Assembly (NCBI GenBank): GCA_963771025.1
Contig: CAVYRL010000003.1
Coordinates: 418,132 to 482,131 of the forward strand
Source of the DNA: Miltoncostaea sp963771025
Lineage (GTDB): Bacteria; Actinomycetota; Thermoleophilia; Miltoncostaeales; Miltoncostaeaceae
DNA length: 64,000 bases
Reading direction: 5' to 3'
Shown: positions 26,522 through 35,149 of the stretch, one piece after another
Numbering within the stretch: the stretch's first letter is position 1
Layout: the number at the start of each line of letters is the position of its first letter
Made by a program: the position numbers and the translations under genes
The notes under the pieces: model-generated
Database searches by the model: none
What the model saw: only the letters and a program-made list of their open reading frames with translations
What the model was told of the DNA's origin: nothing

Positions 26522-27608
26522 ATGAAGGGTCTGGTCTACAACGCGCCCGGCGACGTGGGTGTGGAGACCGTGCCCGATCCCGGCATCGTCGCCCCCACCG
26601 ACGCCATCGTGCGCGTCACCAAGGCGGGCATCTGCGGCTCGGACATGCACATCTACGACCACGGCGACGACTTCGGGTTCAGCCCGGGCTGCCGCCTGGG
26701 GCACGAGTTCGTCGGCGTCGTCGAGGCCGTGGGTCCGGAGGTGCGCCGGGTGAAGCGCGGCGACAAGGTGGTCTCGCCCTCTGGTTCAGCTGCGGCCACT
26801 GCGCCGAGTGCCATCTGGGCCACTACACCTCCTGCTCCAGCGGCGGGTGCTACGGCTTCGAGGGCTTCTGGAGCGCCGGCGGAGACGTGCAGGGCGGCCA
26901 GTCAGAGATGGTGCGGGTGCCGATGGCCGACGGCAGCCTCGACCTGGTGCCCGAGTCCCTCGCGGGCGACGAGCACGACGCCACGGTGCTGCCGGTCGCC
27001 GACGTGCTCGGCACGGCCTACCACGCGGTCGCGCGCGCGGGCATCCGTCCCGGCAACACGGTGATGGTCGTGGGCGACGGCGCGGTGGGCCTGCTCGCCT
27101 GCCACGTCGCGGGGCTCGTCGGGGCGGCCAACATCGTGCTCGGCGGCCACCACGCCGACCGCATGGCGGTCGGCGTGCAACTCGGGGCGACACACACCGT
27201 GGACACGACGGCGAGGGTGGCGGCGAGAAGGCCGGGGCGCTGCTCGGTGACCTCACCGAGGGCCTCGGCCCCGAGGTCGTGATCGACGCGGTCTCGAGCG
27301 CCGACTCGATCGCCCAGGCCGTCAAGGACGTGCGCCCGTTCGGCACGGTCAGCTGGGTGGGGATGGAGGTCTTCCTCGGCGCGCCGCAGGTCCCCTGGGG
27401 CGTGGCCTTCTTGCGCAACGTCACCATCAAGGGGGGCGTGGCGCCCACCCACGCCTATGCCCAGCAGCTCTGGCCGCTGCTCGCGCACGGCCGCCTGGAC
27501 CCCTCACCCGTGTTCACGCACGATCTGCCCCTGGCCGAGGCCCCCGCGGGCTACGCGGCCATGGCCACGCGGGAGGAGGGATCCATCAAGGCCTGCGTCA
27601 CCCCGTAG
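26522..27608 (+). pseudogene. Zinc-dependent alcohol dehydrogenase (MDR family), two frameshifts
   Basis: A medium-chain dehydrogenase. The catalytic zinc region CGSDMHIYDHG and GHEFVGVVEAVG are in the first frame. The structural zinc loop CGHCAECHLGHYTSC and the cofactor motif VMVVGDGAVGLLACHVAG are in the second. The end, with DLTEGLGPEVVIDAVSSADS and the stop at 27606-27608, is in the third. One base is missing at 26780-26781 and another near 27206. Repairing both gives about 362 residues, normal length, with all zinc ligands present. The gene starts at ATG 26522 behind AGGGGGA. Either a recently inactivated gene or two assembly deletions. Confidence 0.85.
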
Positions 27609-27914
27609 GAGACGGATCCGCCACCCTCACCCTTCGAGGGTGTCCCCGAGGAGCGCGCTGACTCCAGAGACCCGAGGCGGCGGGTGCATCGCCGCCTCAG
27701 GTCGACGGGAGCCATCGGCCTCATCTCCCGCGACCCGCCTTTGGGCTCGAGTCAATCGCGCGGGCCCGTCAGGGATGGGGTGCCGAAACGCGTACACATT
27801 CGGGACACATCCGTGTGTCCACTCCTGCCATCCGGTGTCACAGTGCCACTGTCTAGAACGTCTCATCCAAGCCGTTTCTGCGGATGAACGCCTCCCACAG
27901 ATCGCCCACGGAAG
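27609..27914. other. Gap with hairpins between ADH and the repeat
   Basis: No gene supported. Two inverted repeats are visible: CACCCT-TCG-AGGGTG at 27628-27642, and GAGGCGGCG/CGCCGCCTC with a 7-nt loop at 27674-27698. The second could end transcription of the dehydrogenase, but neither has a U-tract. Confidence 0.4.
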
Positions 27915-27961
27915 TCACTCGTAATGAAGGGTTCCGCGGTTCGAATCCGCGCGTCGGCTCT
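27915..27961 (+). repeat. Putative attR: duplicate 3' half of tRNA-Thr
   Basis: 46 of 47 bases match 23411-23457; the single change is G to T after GAAGGG. It contains the T arm and acceptor strand but no D arm, so it is not a functional tRNA. Confidence 0.8.
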
Positions 27962-28340
27962 GGGATCTCGACCCGATCGGGCCACGAGGGTGAACGGAAG
28001 GGTGAACGTGTGCCCCGCGCAAGAACTCTGGGAAACGACGGAGGCGTGGCGGTGCGATCTACCTCGCCATCATCCCCCCGGGGCGCCCTTCAGCATCATC
28101 GCCCAGCACGTCGCTGGTCGTGTCGCTCCGGGTCGATGGGCCCAGCGGGTGGCCGCGGTACGCAACGGGCATGGCCCGAGCACGCTCCTGATGTCGCCCG
28201 CGCCGACCGCGACGCCGGGCTCTCGCGCACAGAGCACGCGCGGGGTGGCCGGTACTGCAGACCGACAGGGCGCGGCGTGGACCCCGGGGAACCACTTACA
28301 GTCACCCCCCAAGCCGACCACCGACCCACGGGATGAGTTC
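27962..28340. other. Gap before the enolase-like gene
   Basis: The plus-strand frame of the next gene is open through here, but its sequence is not protein-like and I see no domain. GGGTGAACG occurs twice near 27988-28009. No gene called. Confidence 0.4.
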
Positions 28341-29387
28341 ATGACCGACCTCTGGACCGCCGTCAAGGACCTGCCGATCACGATCGACTCGACCTCCTTC
28401 GAAGCGCTCCTGCCCAGCGGCCCGACCGAGCTCGAGGACTTCTCGACGACGCACCTGCGGCTGCGGGGCCGTGGCGAGGAGGGCATCGGCGAGCAGGTCG
28501 GGATGGCCGATGCCCAGGCGGGCCTGCGCGCGAGCGACTTCCCGCTGACCGGCGAGTGGGCGACGCTCGCGGACTTCCTCGCCCACATCGACACGATCGA
28601 GATGTGGTCCGAGCCGCCGGAGTACGAGCTTCAACGCAACTGGCGGCGTTGGACGTTCGAGTCCGCAGCGCTCGATCTCGCGCTGCGGCAGTCGGCCACG
28701 AGTCTGCCCGAGGTCCTCGGCCGCACGCCTGAGCCGGTGACCTTCGTCAACTCATTCGGGCTCGGCGAACCGCCGGACATCGACAAGGTCGCCAGCCGGC
28801 GGGCGATGCATCCGACCGTTGGCTTCAAGCTGGACGTCGCCCCAACGTGGACGCAGGCGATCATGGACCGGATCGCGGCCGTCGAGGGTGTCGCGACGAT
28901 CGACTTCAAGGGCCAGTACGGCCTTGAGGTTGAGGACGAGGCGGCGCTGCTCGCAATGTACGAGCGCACACTGGCCACGTTCACCGAGGTCATCTTCGAG
29001 GATCCGCACGACCTCCCGGCGGTGCTCGAGCTGCTCACGCCGCTCAGCGATCGCGTCTCCTACGACGCACCGATCACCAGCGTCGAATCGATCGGCGCGA
29101 CCCCCGTCGCGGTGCGAATCGTCAACGTCAAGCCCTGCCGCGTCGGCCGCCTGGAGGAGCTGAGCCGCCTGTACGCGCACTGCGAGTCCGCGGGGATCCA
29201 GATGTACAACGGCGGCATGGGCGAGCTCGGCGTCGGCCGCGGCCAGGCGCAGCTGCTGGCGTCGCTCTTCCATCCCGACGCGCCCAACGACATCGCGCCG
29301 TCGGACTACAACCTGGAGACGCCGCCGCCAGGTCTGCCGCCGAGTCCGCTCGACCCCGCTCCGGACCGCGGCTTTCGCCGCCGGTGA
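28341..29387 (+). CDS. Enolase-superfamily protein (mandelate racemase/muconate lactonizing type)
   Basis: A 348-residue protein related to the enolase superfamily. The C-terminal barrel shows candidate metal ligands Asp188 in IDFKGQYG, Glu220 in VIFEDPHDLP and Asp242 in SYDAPITS; the EDP turn is typical. RIVNVKPCRVGRLEELSRLY and GIQMYNGGMGELGVGR match the late barrel strands. The spacing of the ligands is not canonical and the catalytic KxK is unclear, so the reaction cannot be named. The start is ATG 28341, without a strong ribosome binding site. It lies alone between two tRNA-derived repeats, suggesting it arrived by integration. Confidence 0.7.
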   Translation: MTDLWTAVKDLPITIDSTSFEALLPSGPTELEDFSTTHLRLRGRGEEGIGEQVGMADAQAGLRASDFPLTGEWATLADFLAHIDTIEMWSEPPEYELQRNWRRWTFESAALDLALRQSATSLPEVLGRTPEPVTFVNSFGLGEPPDIDKVASRRAMHPTVGFKLDVAPTWTQAIMDRIAAVEGVATIDFKGQYGLEVEDEAALLAMYERTLATFTEVIFEDPHDLPAVLELLTPLSDRVSYDAPITSVESIGATPVAVRIVNVKPCRVGRLEELSRLYAHCESAGIQMYNGGMGELGVGRGQAQLLASLFHPDAPNDIAPSDYNLETPPPGLPPSPLDPAPDRGFRRR

Positions 29388-29713
29388 CGCGCGTAGCGGT
29401 CCGAAGTCCGGGCGGAGTGCTCGTCGTCAGGGGCCCGCGGTTCGAATCCGTGCGTCGGCTTCCCTTTGCTGGGCAGGAGGTCGGGGTATCGCACCCTTGA
29501 TCTTCGGGCGCGCCGTCGTCCGGGCAGGCCGGAAGCACGACCCGCGGTACGGCGAGAGGACCGTCAGGGGGGCCGGCCGCGTCGTCCATAAGGGCGGGGT
29601 GAGACGTGCATGAGAGCACGCGTTCGCCGGAAGGGCCGGCCGACGCAGTCGGTGACCCGACCCCGCGTAGAGGCAGGTGAGCCGATGAGGTCACGTTTCA
29701 GACCAGAGCCCCG
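29388..29713. other. Gap containing a third tRNA-Thr fragment
   Basis: No gene supported. The only recognisable item is the repeat at 29434-29460; short minus-strand frames are arginine/proline-rich and not protein-like. Confidence 0.4.
29434..29460 (+). repeat. Degenerate third copy of the tRNA-Thr 3' end
   Basis: The sequence from CCGCGGTTCGAATCCG to GTCGGCT matches the T arm and acceptor strand of tRNA-Thr with one mismatch (GTG for GCG). It is shorter than the other copies. It may mark the far end of a second, older insertion. Confidence 0.6.
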
Positions 29714-30199
29714 GTGAGCAACGGCGGCATGTCCCCGGGCGGGCCGCCACCGGGTATGCGGAAGGCCATGGATGCCGTCGCCGGCACGCTCGGCATGAGC
29801 GCCGACGAGCTCGGCGGCCGCCTCAAGAACGGCGAGAGCCTCGCTGAGATCGCCGGCGGCAAGGGGGTCTCGCGGGACGACGCGATCGCCGCGCTCTCGA
29901 GCGCCATGAAAGCGAACGCTCCCCAGGGCGCCTCGCTGTCCGATGAGCGGGTGAACGCGATCGCGACGCGCATCTTCGAGGGGCAGGCACCAGCGCCCGC
30001 GCCGTCGGAGGGCCTGTCGGCCACAGGCGGCATGGCGCGACTCGCCGACGCGTTCGGTGGCGGCCGGCAGGGACAGGACGTCCTCTCGCGTCTGATGTCC
30101 GGCGAGGACGTCTCGTCGGTGGCCGGGAGCGCCGGGCTCACGTCATCTGACCTGGTCGCGCTGATGGCGAGTCGGCTCCGGCTCGACGACCGGGCCTGA
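29714..30199 (+). CDS. Hypothetical protein with two helical repeats
   Basis: A 161-residue cytoplasmic protein with an internal duplication: ADELGGRLKNGESLAEIAGG followed by KGVSRDDAIAAL, and later QDVLSRLMSGEDVSSVAGS followed by AGLTSSDLVALM. This short helical repeat is frequent in actinobacterial proteins of unknown role and may bind DNA or partners. Gly/Pro-rich sequence separates the repeats. GTG start; no strong ribosome binding site. Confidence 0.65.
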   Translation: MSNGGMSPGGPPPGMRKAMDAVAGTLGMSADELGGRLKNGESLAEIAGGKGVSRDDAIAALSSAMKANAPQGASLSDERVNAIATRIFEGQAPAPAPSEGLSATGGMARLADAFGGGRQGQDVLSRLMSGEDVSSVAGSAGLTSSDLVALMASRLRLDDRA

Positions 30200-30351
30200 G
30201 GCTCGGGACCGACGCCTTAGGCGCTTCTCAGAGGTCCTTGAAATCCGGCTTATGGGCGGTGGCTTTCATGGACCTACGCTCCGGGGCGTCGCGTCGAGCC
30301 GAGTCGCCCTTCGCCTTCGGAGCGTCCAGTTCATCGAGCGGGGAGCCCCAG

Positions 30352-30942
30352 ATGAGAACGCCTCGACCCGCGATCCGACGCTCGCCGGTACGCACGTGGG
30401 CGCGCGTCCTGGCGGCCCTCGTGCTCGCCGTCGCGGCGGTGGGGCTGGTGGTCGGCTGCGGAGGCGGCTCCGACGCATCGTCCGCGCGCACGGACGGCGG
30501 CGGCGCGGCCGCGGGCGCTCCTTCGTCGCAGGGGTCCTCGGACTCCGCGCAGGGGCAGGCGCAGTTCGCCCGGTGCATGCGCGACCGGGGAGTCGACATC
30601 CCCGACCCCGCCGAGGGTGGCGCACGCCCCCAGGGCCGGCCGCCCGCGGGCGGCATCGATTCGGACGCCGCCCGGCAGGCGATGCAGGCGTGCCGGCAGT
30701 ATCTCCAAGGTGCCGGTGGCCGGCCGACGGCCCCCGACGCCCCCGGATTCCAGGGCGCCGGGTCCGAATTCGCACAGTGCATGCGCGACGAAGGCGTGGA
30801 CCTCCCCGAACCCACGGCCGGACAGACTCCCGCGCCGGGCTCGGGCGGTCTCGATTCCGCCGACCCCTCCGTTCAGGCCGCCCTGAGGAGGTGCGGCTCC
30901 CTCATCCAGGGCGGCGTACCCGGACAGGACAACAGCCGGTGA
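30352..30942 (+). CDS. Lipoprotein with two CMRDxGVDxPxP repeats
   Basis: A 196-residue exported lipoprotein. The signal peptide ends in a lipobox around VGCGGG. Two copies of the same module follow: QFARCMRDRGVDIPDP and EFAQCMRDEGVDLPEP, each with a further cysteine (QACRQYL; LRRCGSL), so two intramodule disulfides are likely. This repeated module occurs in many actinobacterial lipoproteins, often beside ABC exporters or two-component genes; its ligand is unknown. GGGGAG precedes the ATG. It overlaps the OsmC-like fragment by four bases (GTGA). Confidence 0.75.
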   Translation: MRTPRPAIRRSPVRTWARVLAALVLAVAAVGLVVGCGGGSDASSARTDGGGAAAGAPSSQGSSDSAQGQAQFARCMRDRGVDIPDPAEGGARPQGRPPAGGIDSDAARQAMQACRQYLQGAGGRPTAPDAPGFQGAGSEFAQCMRDEGVDLPEPTAGQTPAPGSGGLDSADPSVQAALRRCGSLIQGGVPGQDNSR

Positions 30943-31169
30943 TCTGCGCGGACCGCGACGCGGTGGAGGGCGACCTCGACGCGCAGGGCTTCCTCGGCCT
31001 CGACGATGACGTCCGTAGCGGATTCGAGAGCATCCGCGCCACCCTCCGGGCCGCGGGCGACTTCGACGAGGATCAGTTCGCCGAGCTCTCCGCCCTGACC
31101 CGCTACTCGCCGGTGCGGGACACCGTCAGCAACCCCGTGCCGGTCGCCATCGAAATGGTGCGCGGCTGA
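30939..31169 (+). CDS. OsmC-family C-terminal fragment
   Basis: A 76-residue frame from GTG whose whole length matches the second half of OsmC-like peroxidase proteins: EGDLDAQGFLGLDDDVRSGF and LTRYSPVRDTVSNPVPVAIE. The N-terminal half with the first catalytic cysteine is missing; one Cys remains at residue 3. I regard it as the remnant of a truncated gene, although the coupled GTGA start could allow translation. The loss sits at the junction with the lipoprotein gene. Confidence 0.6.
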   Translation: MICADRDAVEGDLDAQGFLGLDDDVRSGFESIRATLRAAGDFDEDQFAELSALTRYSPVRDTVSNPVPVAIEMVRG

Positions 31170-31376
31170 GATGAATCACGCGCCGTCCGCGTCGGCCTCC
31201 GGGCCGGCGCGAGCGGCGCCGCCGACGCCACCTGAGCCGACGGCGGCGGTCGGCGGACGTCACGTTAACATACGGCACCGCCCCGGCGGCGATACGGCAA
31301 TCCTGCGCATGGCGGCGCGCCGGCGGCGACCTAGCGTGCTCGGCATCGGAACCACCCACACCCATCAGGAGGAGCC

Positions 31377-31541
31377 ATGCCGACCTACATGATCGAGCGC
31401 GAGATCCCCGGAGCCGGCCAGCTGACCGACGACGAGCTGCGCGGGATCACCGCCGCATCCAACGAAGCCGCCGCCAGCCTCGACCGGCCCTACACGTGGC
31501 GCCACAGCTACGTCGCGGGCGACAAGCTCTCCCTGGGCGAC
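31377..31541 (+). pseudogene. DUF4242-family protein, 3' part lost
   Basis: A strong AGGAGG precedes ATG 31377, and the first 50 residues match the DUF4242 (SCO4226-like, nickel-binding) family: MPTYMIEREIPGAGQLTDDE and the TWRHSYVAGDK strand. After about 31530 the similarity stops abruptly and the frame runs into the complement of the HtrA gene without a proper stop. About 30-40 residues of the domain are missing. This is probably a deletion that fused the gene to the end of the HtrA region. Confidence 0.65.
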
Positions 31542-31595
31542 GACCACCGACGAAGAGGGGATGCAACTCGATCGGACCGTTCATCGCCCGGCCTC

Positions 31596-32822
31596 CTAGG
31601 GTCCGAGCGGGCTGGACTTGGGCTGCCGGCCGGCCTTTACGGTGATCGTCGCCCGCGACCCGTCCGGGTGGACGACCGACAGCGCGACGTCGTCGCCGGC
31701 CCGCAGGGCCTCGACGGCCGTCTGGAGGGCCTGGGGGCTTGCGATCGGGGTGCCGTCGACCCCCGTGATGATGTCGCCGCCGACGCCATAGCTGGTGCCG
31801 CCGATGACCGTCGCCCGCGTCGTCGCCCGCAGGCCCGCCGACGCCGCCGGTCCATTCGGCTCGATCCCGATGACCATCGCCCCGGAGGACACCGGCAGGT
31901 GCTCCCGCGCGGCGATGGTCGGATCAACGGGCCCCAGCTGGACGCCGAGCCAGGCGTGCGCGACGCTCCCGGTCGCCTCCAGGTCGCTGACGACCTGTCT
32001 CACCGTGTTGATCGGAACCGCGAACCCGACGCCGACGTTGGCGTTGACGCCCGAGTCGGCGATCTGGGAGGTGATGCCGATCACCTGGCCCTGCGCGTCG
32101 AGCAGCGGGCCGCCGGAGTTCCCGTGGTTGATCGCCGCGTTGGTCTGGATCGCGCCGTTGATCGCATAGCCGTTGGGTGAGGCGATCTGGCGATCGAGCG
32201 CCGAGACGATGCCGTTGGTCGCGCTTCGGTCGAGTCCGAAGGGGTTTCCGATCGCGACCACTCTGTCGCCGACCTGCAGCGTCGCGGAGTCGCCGAGCGA
32301 CAGTGGCACCAGGGCCGCAGCCGGCACCGAGACCCTCAGGACGGCCACGTCGGTGGACTCGTCGACGCCCACGATCCGCGCCGGGGCCTGGTCCTGGTTG
32401 GAGAACGACACGGTCACGGGCCCACCGTTGGTGACGACGTGGGCGTTGGTGACGATGTCACCGCGCCTGTCGATCACGAACCCCGAGCCCTCGGCACCGC
32501 CCTGGCTGATCTGCACCACCCCGGGTGCCGCCGCGGCGTAGATCCGCTCGATCGACTCCGTCCGTCGGTGCAGGGCGACGGTGCCGCTCGCGACCGGCTG
32601 GGCGGCGGCGATCGGAGGGCTCGTGCCGCGATCCGTCACCAGCGCGAAAGCGCCGCCGCCGGCCGCACCCGCGACCAGCGCGGCCACGACGAGCGGTACC
32701 GCGCCGGTCGTCGCCCAGCGCCCGCGGAGGGACGCGATGGCCCGGCGGAACCCGCCGGCGGAGGCGGCCGGGCGATCGGCTGCGTCGTGGGGACGGGCGT
32801 CTGGCGGGGTGGCGGTCCTCAT
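31596..32822 (-). CDS. HtrA/DegP-type membrane serine protease
   Basis: A 408-residue trypsin-like protease with a PDZ domain. A membrane segment (about 42-63) anchors it with the catalytic domain outside. The triad is His128 in VTNAHVV, Asp158 in STDVAVLRV and Ser236 in GNSGGPLLD. The PDZ region (about 285-395) has LGVQLGPVDP and GGDIITGVDGTPIASP. Such proteases handle misfolded envelope proteins. I start at ATG 32820-32822, which has GGAGTGAG upstream; a GTG three codons earlier is possible. Confidence 0.93.
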   Translation of the reverse strand: MRTATPPDARPHDAADRPAASAGGFRRAIASLRGRWATTGAVPLVVAALVAGAAGGGAFALVTDRGTSPPIAAAQPVASGTVALHRRTESIERIYAAAAPGVVQISQGGAEGSGFVIDRRGDIVTNAHVVTNGGPVTVSFSNQDQAPARIVGVDESTDVAVLRVSVPAAALVPLSLGDSATLQVGDRVVAIGNPFGLDRSATNGIVSALDRQIASPNGYAINGAIQTNAAINHGNSGGPLLDAQGQVIGITSQIADSGVNANVGVGFAVPINTVRQVVSDLEATGSVAHAWLGVQLGPVDPTIAAREHLPVSSGAMVIGIEPNGPAASAGLRATTRATVIGGTSYGVGGDIITGVDGTPIASPQALQTAVEALRAGDDVALSVVHPDGSRATITVKAGRQPKSSPLGP

Positions 32823-33093
32823 CGAGCTCACTCCGTGGTCGGTGTCGGGTCCCGGCGTGCGGCGGTCGCGTCGTCGTGGCCCGCCCGGGGACTCGGATCT
32901 GATCCTCGCGGCCATCGGCGAGGCGCACCATCGGCCCCCCGGGGGTTTCAGGGGTCGGGCCGGATCCCCGAACACCCGACCCGGGACTCATCCGATCGAT
33001 CGTCCGGACGGCCGATGGGAGCCGATTCGCCGTCGCGGTCTCATGAGGCCATCCGCGAACGCTCCCCCGGGAGCTCGACAAGCGAGAGGGACG

Positions 33094-33339
33094 ATGCCTC
33101 ACGAACTGCGCCAACTCCGACGGCTCGACGTCCTCGGCGGAGACGTGGCCTCCGGTCCGCCGCGGCTGCGATATCGCGAACGGACACCGATCCGGGACGT
33201 GGTCGCCGTCATCCCGACCGATCTCCCGGGCAGCGTTCACGTGCGTTTCGGGCCGGGTGGGTCGTCGCGACAGGCCCCCGCCCGGCGTCCCCGGACGATG
33301 CCGGCCGGCGTGCCCGATCTGCTCGGGGTCCCGGGGTGA
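33094..33339 (+). CDS. Possible small protein upstream of the ABC transporter
   Basis: An 81-residue frame with ATG 33094, GAGAGGG just upstream, and a TGA that overlaps the GTG of the ABC ATPase (GTGA). The middle, RYRERTPIRDVVAVIPTDLP, looks like a short beta-alpha unit; the tail is Pro/Arg-rich. No family recognised. The overlap is the main reason to believe it. Confidence 0.45.
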   Translation: MPHELRQLRRLDVLGGDVASGPPRLRYRERTPIRDVVAVIPTDLPGSVHVRFGPGGSSRQAPARRPRTMPAGVPDLLGVPG

Positions 33340-34271
33340 GCGCGGTCATCGAGATCGACCGCGTCTCGAAGCGATACGGCGACAAGCTCGCGCTCGATGA
33401 CGTGAGCTTCACCGTCCGCCCGGGCGTCGTCACGGGGTTCCTCGGCCCGAACGGCGCCGGCAAGTCGACCGCGATGAGGCTGATCCTCGGCCTGGATCGT
33501 CCGACCGCCGGAACCGCGCGCATCAACGGGACGGCGTACCGCGACTTCGCGACGCCGCTCCACCAGGTCGGGGCCATGCTGGAAGCCCGCACCGTCCACC
33601 CCGGCCGTAGCGCTCGCAGCCACCTGCTCTCGCTCGCCCAGACCCACGGGATCGGCCGGTCGCGTGTCGATGCGCTCCTCGAGCGGGTCGGTCTGGAGAA
33701 GGTCGCTCACAAGCGCGTGGGCAGCTTCTCGCTGGGGATGGGGCAGCGGCTCGGGATCGCCGCGGCGCTCCTCGGCGACCCCCACGCACTCATCCTCGAC
33801 GAGCCCGGCAACGGGCTCGACCCGGAGGGCATCCTCTGGATCCGCGGTCTGATGCGAGGGCTCGCGGCCGAGGGCCGGACCGTATTCGTGTCATCTCATC
33901 TGATGAGCGAGATGGCGCAGATCGCGGACCGGCTGATCGTGATCGGCCGGGGCCGGCTGATCGCCGACACGACGATCGAGGCCTTCACGCACCGCGCGTC
34001 GAGCGGCCGGGTCCGGGTCAGGTCCCCTCGGATCGAGGCACTCGAGGTCGTCCTCGTGACCCACGGCGCGACCGTCACGCCGACCGACCATGACGTGCTC
34101 GAGGTGCGCGGCCTGGACGCCGCCCGAATCGGCGAGCTGGCCGCCGGAGCCCGAATCGCGCTGCACGAGCTCACACCACGAGAGCCATCCCTCGAGGAGG
34201 CGTTCATGCGCATGACCGGCACCGAGGCCGACTACAGCACCCCCGAGGACCTCGCGGCGGCGGCGGCATGA
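33336..34271 (+). CDS. ABC transporter ATP-binding protein
   Basis: A 311-residue ATPase of the DrrA/CcmA-like exporter group. Walker A is GPNGAGKST, the signature SLGMGQRLGIA, Walker B ALILDEPGNGLDP and the H-loop SSHLM. A C-terminal DrrA-type domain (about 215-300) follows. With the permease downstream (ATGA overlap) it forms a two-gene ABC-2 exporter, of the type that exports drugs or lipids or mediates resistance. The GTG start is coupled to the small preceding frame. Confidence 0.93.
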   Translation: MSAVIEIDRVSKRYGDKLALDDVSFTVRPGVVTGFLGPNGAGKSTAMRLILGLDRPTAGTARINGTAYRDFATPLHQVGAMLEARTVHPGRSARSHLLSLAQTHGIGRSRVDALLERVGLEKVAHKRVGSFSLGMGQRLGIAAALLGDPHALILDEPGNGLDPEGILWIRGLMRGLAAEGRTVFVSSHLMSEMAQIADRLIVIGRGRLIADTTIEAFTHRASSGRVRVRSPRIEALEVVLVTHGATVTPTDHDVLEVRGLDAARIGELAAGARIALHELTPREPSLEEAFMRMTGTEADYSTPEDLAAAAA

Positions 34272-35089
34272 GCACGGAGGCGATCAATCCGCCGGCCGTT
34301 GCGGCCGTTCGCGCGCCCCGCGTGACGCAGCTGCGTGTCATCGGCTCAGAGGCCACCAAGCTCGCGTCGTTGCGCTCCACGCGCTGGTCTCTGCTCTTCG
34401 CGGTCGTGGCGATGGCCGGCCTCGGGATCCTCATCTCCGCCGTCAGGATGGCCAACTGGGGCAGCGCCGCCGACAGGCGGCCGCTCGACCCGCTCGACGT
34501 GAGCCTGGCCGGCTGGCACCTTGCCCAGCTGGCCATCGCCGTCCTCGGCGTGCTGGTCGTCAGCGGCGAGTACTCGACGGGCTCGATCCGCAGCACTCTC
34601 GCCGCGGTGCCCCGGCGGCTTCCGGTTCTCTGGGCCAAGATGCTCGTCTTCGGGAGCGCCACGGTGGTGCTGATGATCCCGAGCGCCTTCATCGCGTTCT
34701 TCGTCTCGCAGTCCATCCTCAGCCGTCACGACCTGCAGACGACGCTCTCGCATCCGCACGTGCTGCGAGCGGTCATCGGTTCGGCCCTCTTCGTGACCGT
34801 CACCGGTCTGCTGGGCGTCGCGCTCGGCTCGCTCCTGCGCAACACGGCCGCGGCGATCGCGACCTTCGTCGGCGCCATGTTCGTCCTTCCCGGCATCACG
34901 GCGATTCTCCCGTCCAGCTGGAGCAACGCAATCGATCCATACCTGCCCCTCAATGCCGGCACCGGGCTGATGAACCTCCAGCAGCCCTCCGGCGCACTCG
35001 CGCCGTGGACCGGCTTCGTCGTCTACGTGGGCTATGTCGCCGTGCTGACGGCCGCCGCCGCGTGGCTTCTGGTGCGGCGCGATGCCTGA
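34268..35089 (+). CDS. ABC-2 type transporter permease
   Basis: A 273-residue membrane protein with six hydrophobic segments. It has RVIGSEATKLASLRSTRWSL near the start and VVSGEYSTGSIRSTLAAVPR after the second helix, the pattern of ABC-2 permeases paired with short ATPases. Start ATG overlaps the ATPase stop. The exported substrate is unknown. Confidence 0.9.
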   Translation: MSTEAINPPAVAAVRAPRVTQLRVIGSEATKLASLRSTRWSLLFAVVAMAGLGILISAVRMANWGSAADRRPLDPLDVSLAGWHLAQLAIAVLGVLVVSGEYSTGSIRSTLAAVPRRLPVLWAKMLVFGSATVVLMIPSAFIAFFVSQSILSRHDLQTTLSHPHVLRAVIGSALFVTVTGLLGVALGSLLRNTAAAIATFVGAMFVLPGITAILPSSWSNAIDPYLPLNAGTGLMNLQQPSGALAPWTGFVVYVGYVAVLTAAAAWLLVRRDA

Positions 35090-35149
35090 GCCGCGAACGT
35101 CCGCCCCCACGCCGCCCGCATCGGACGCGGCCCCGGCAAGGAGGTCGTG

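Larger units (their letters stand above)
23411..27961. mobile_element. Remnant integrative element at tRNA-Thr, no integrase seen
   Basis: The interval is bounded by two 47-bp direct repeats of the tRNA-Thr 3' half. It carries two secreted proteins, a sigma-like gene with its membrane partner, a zinc-ribbon protein and a frameshifted alcohol dehydrogenase. I found no recombinase or replication gene, so the element is either degenerate or was mobilised in trans. The third, poorer copy at 29434-29460 suggests a second insertion in tandem. Boundaries are inferred from the repeats only. Confidence 0.55.

Noticed and set aside
27674..27698. 9-bp GC hairpin considered as a terminator
   Set aside because: No U-tract and such hairpins are frequent in this base composition; mentioned only within the gap entry.
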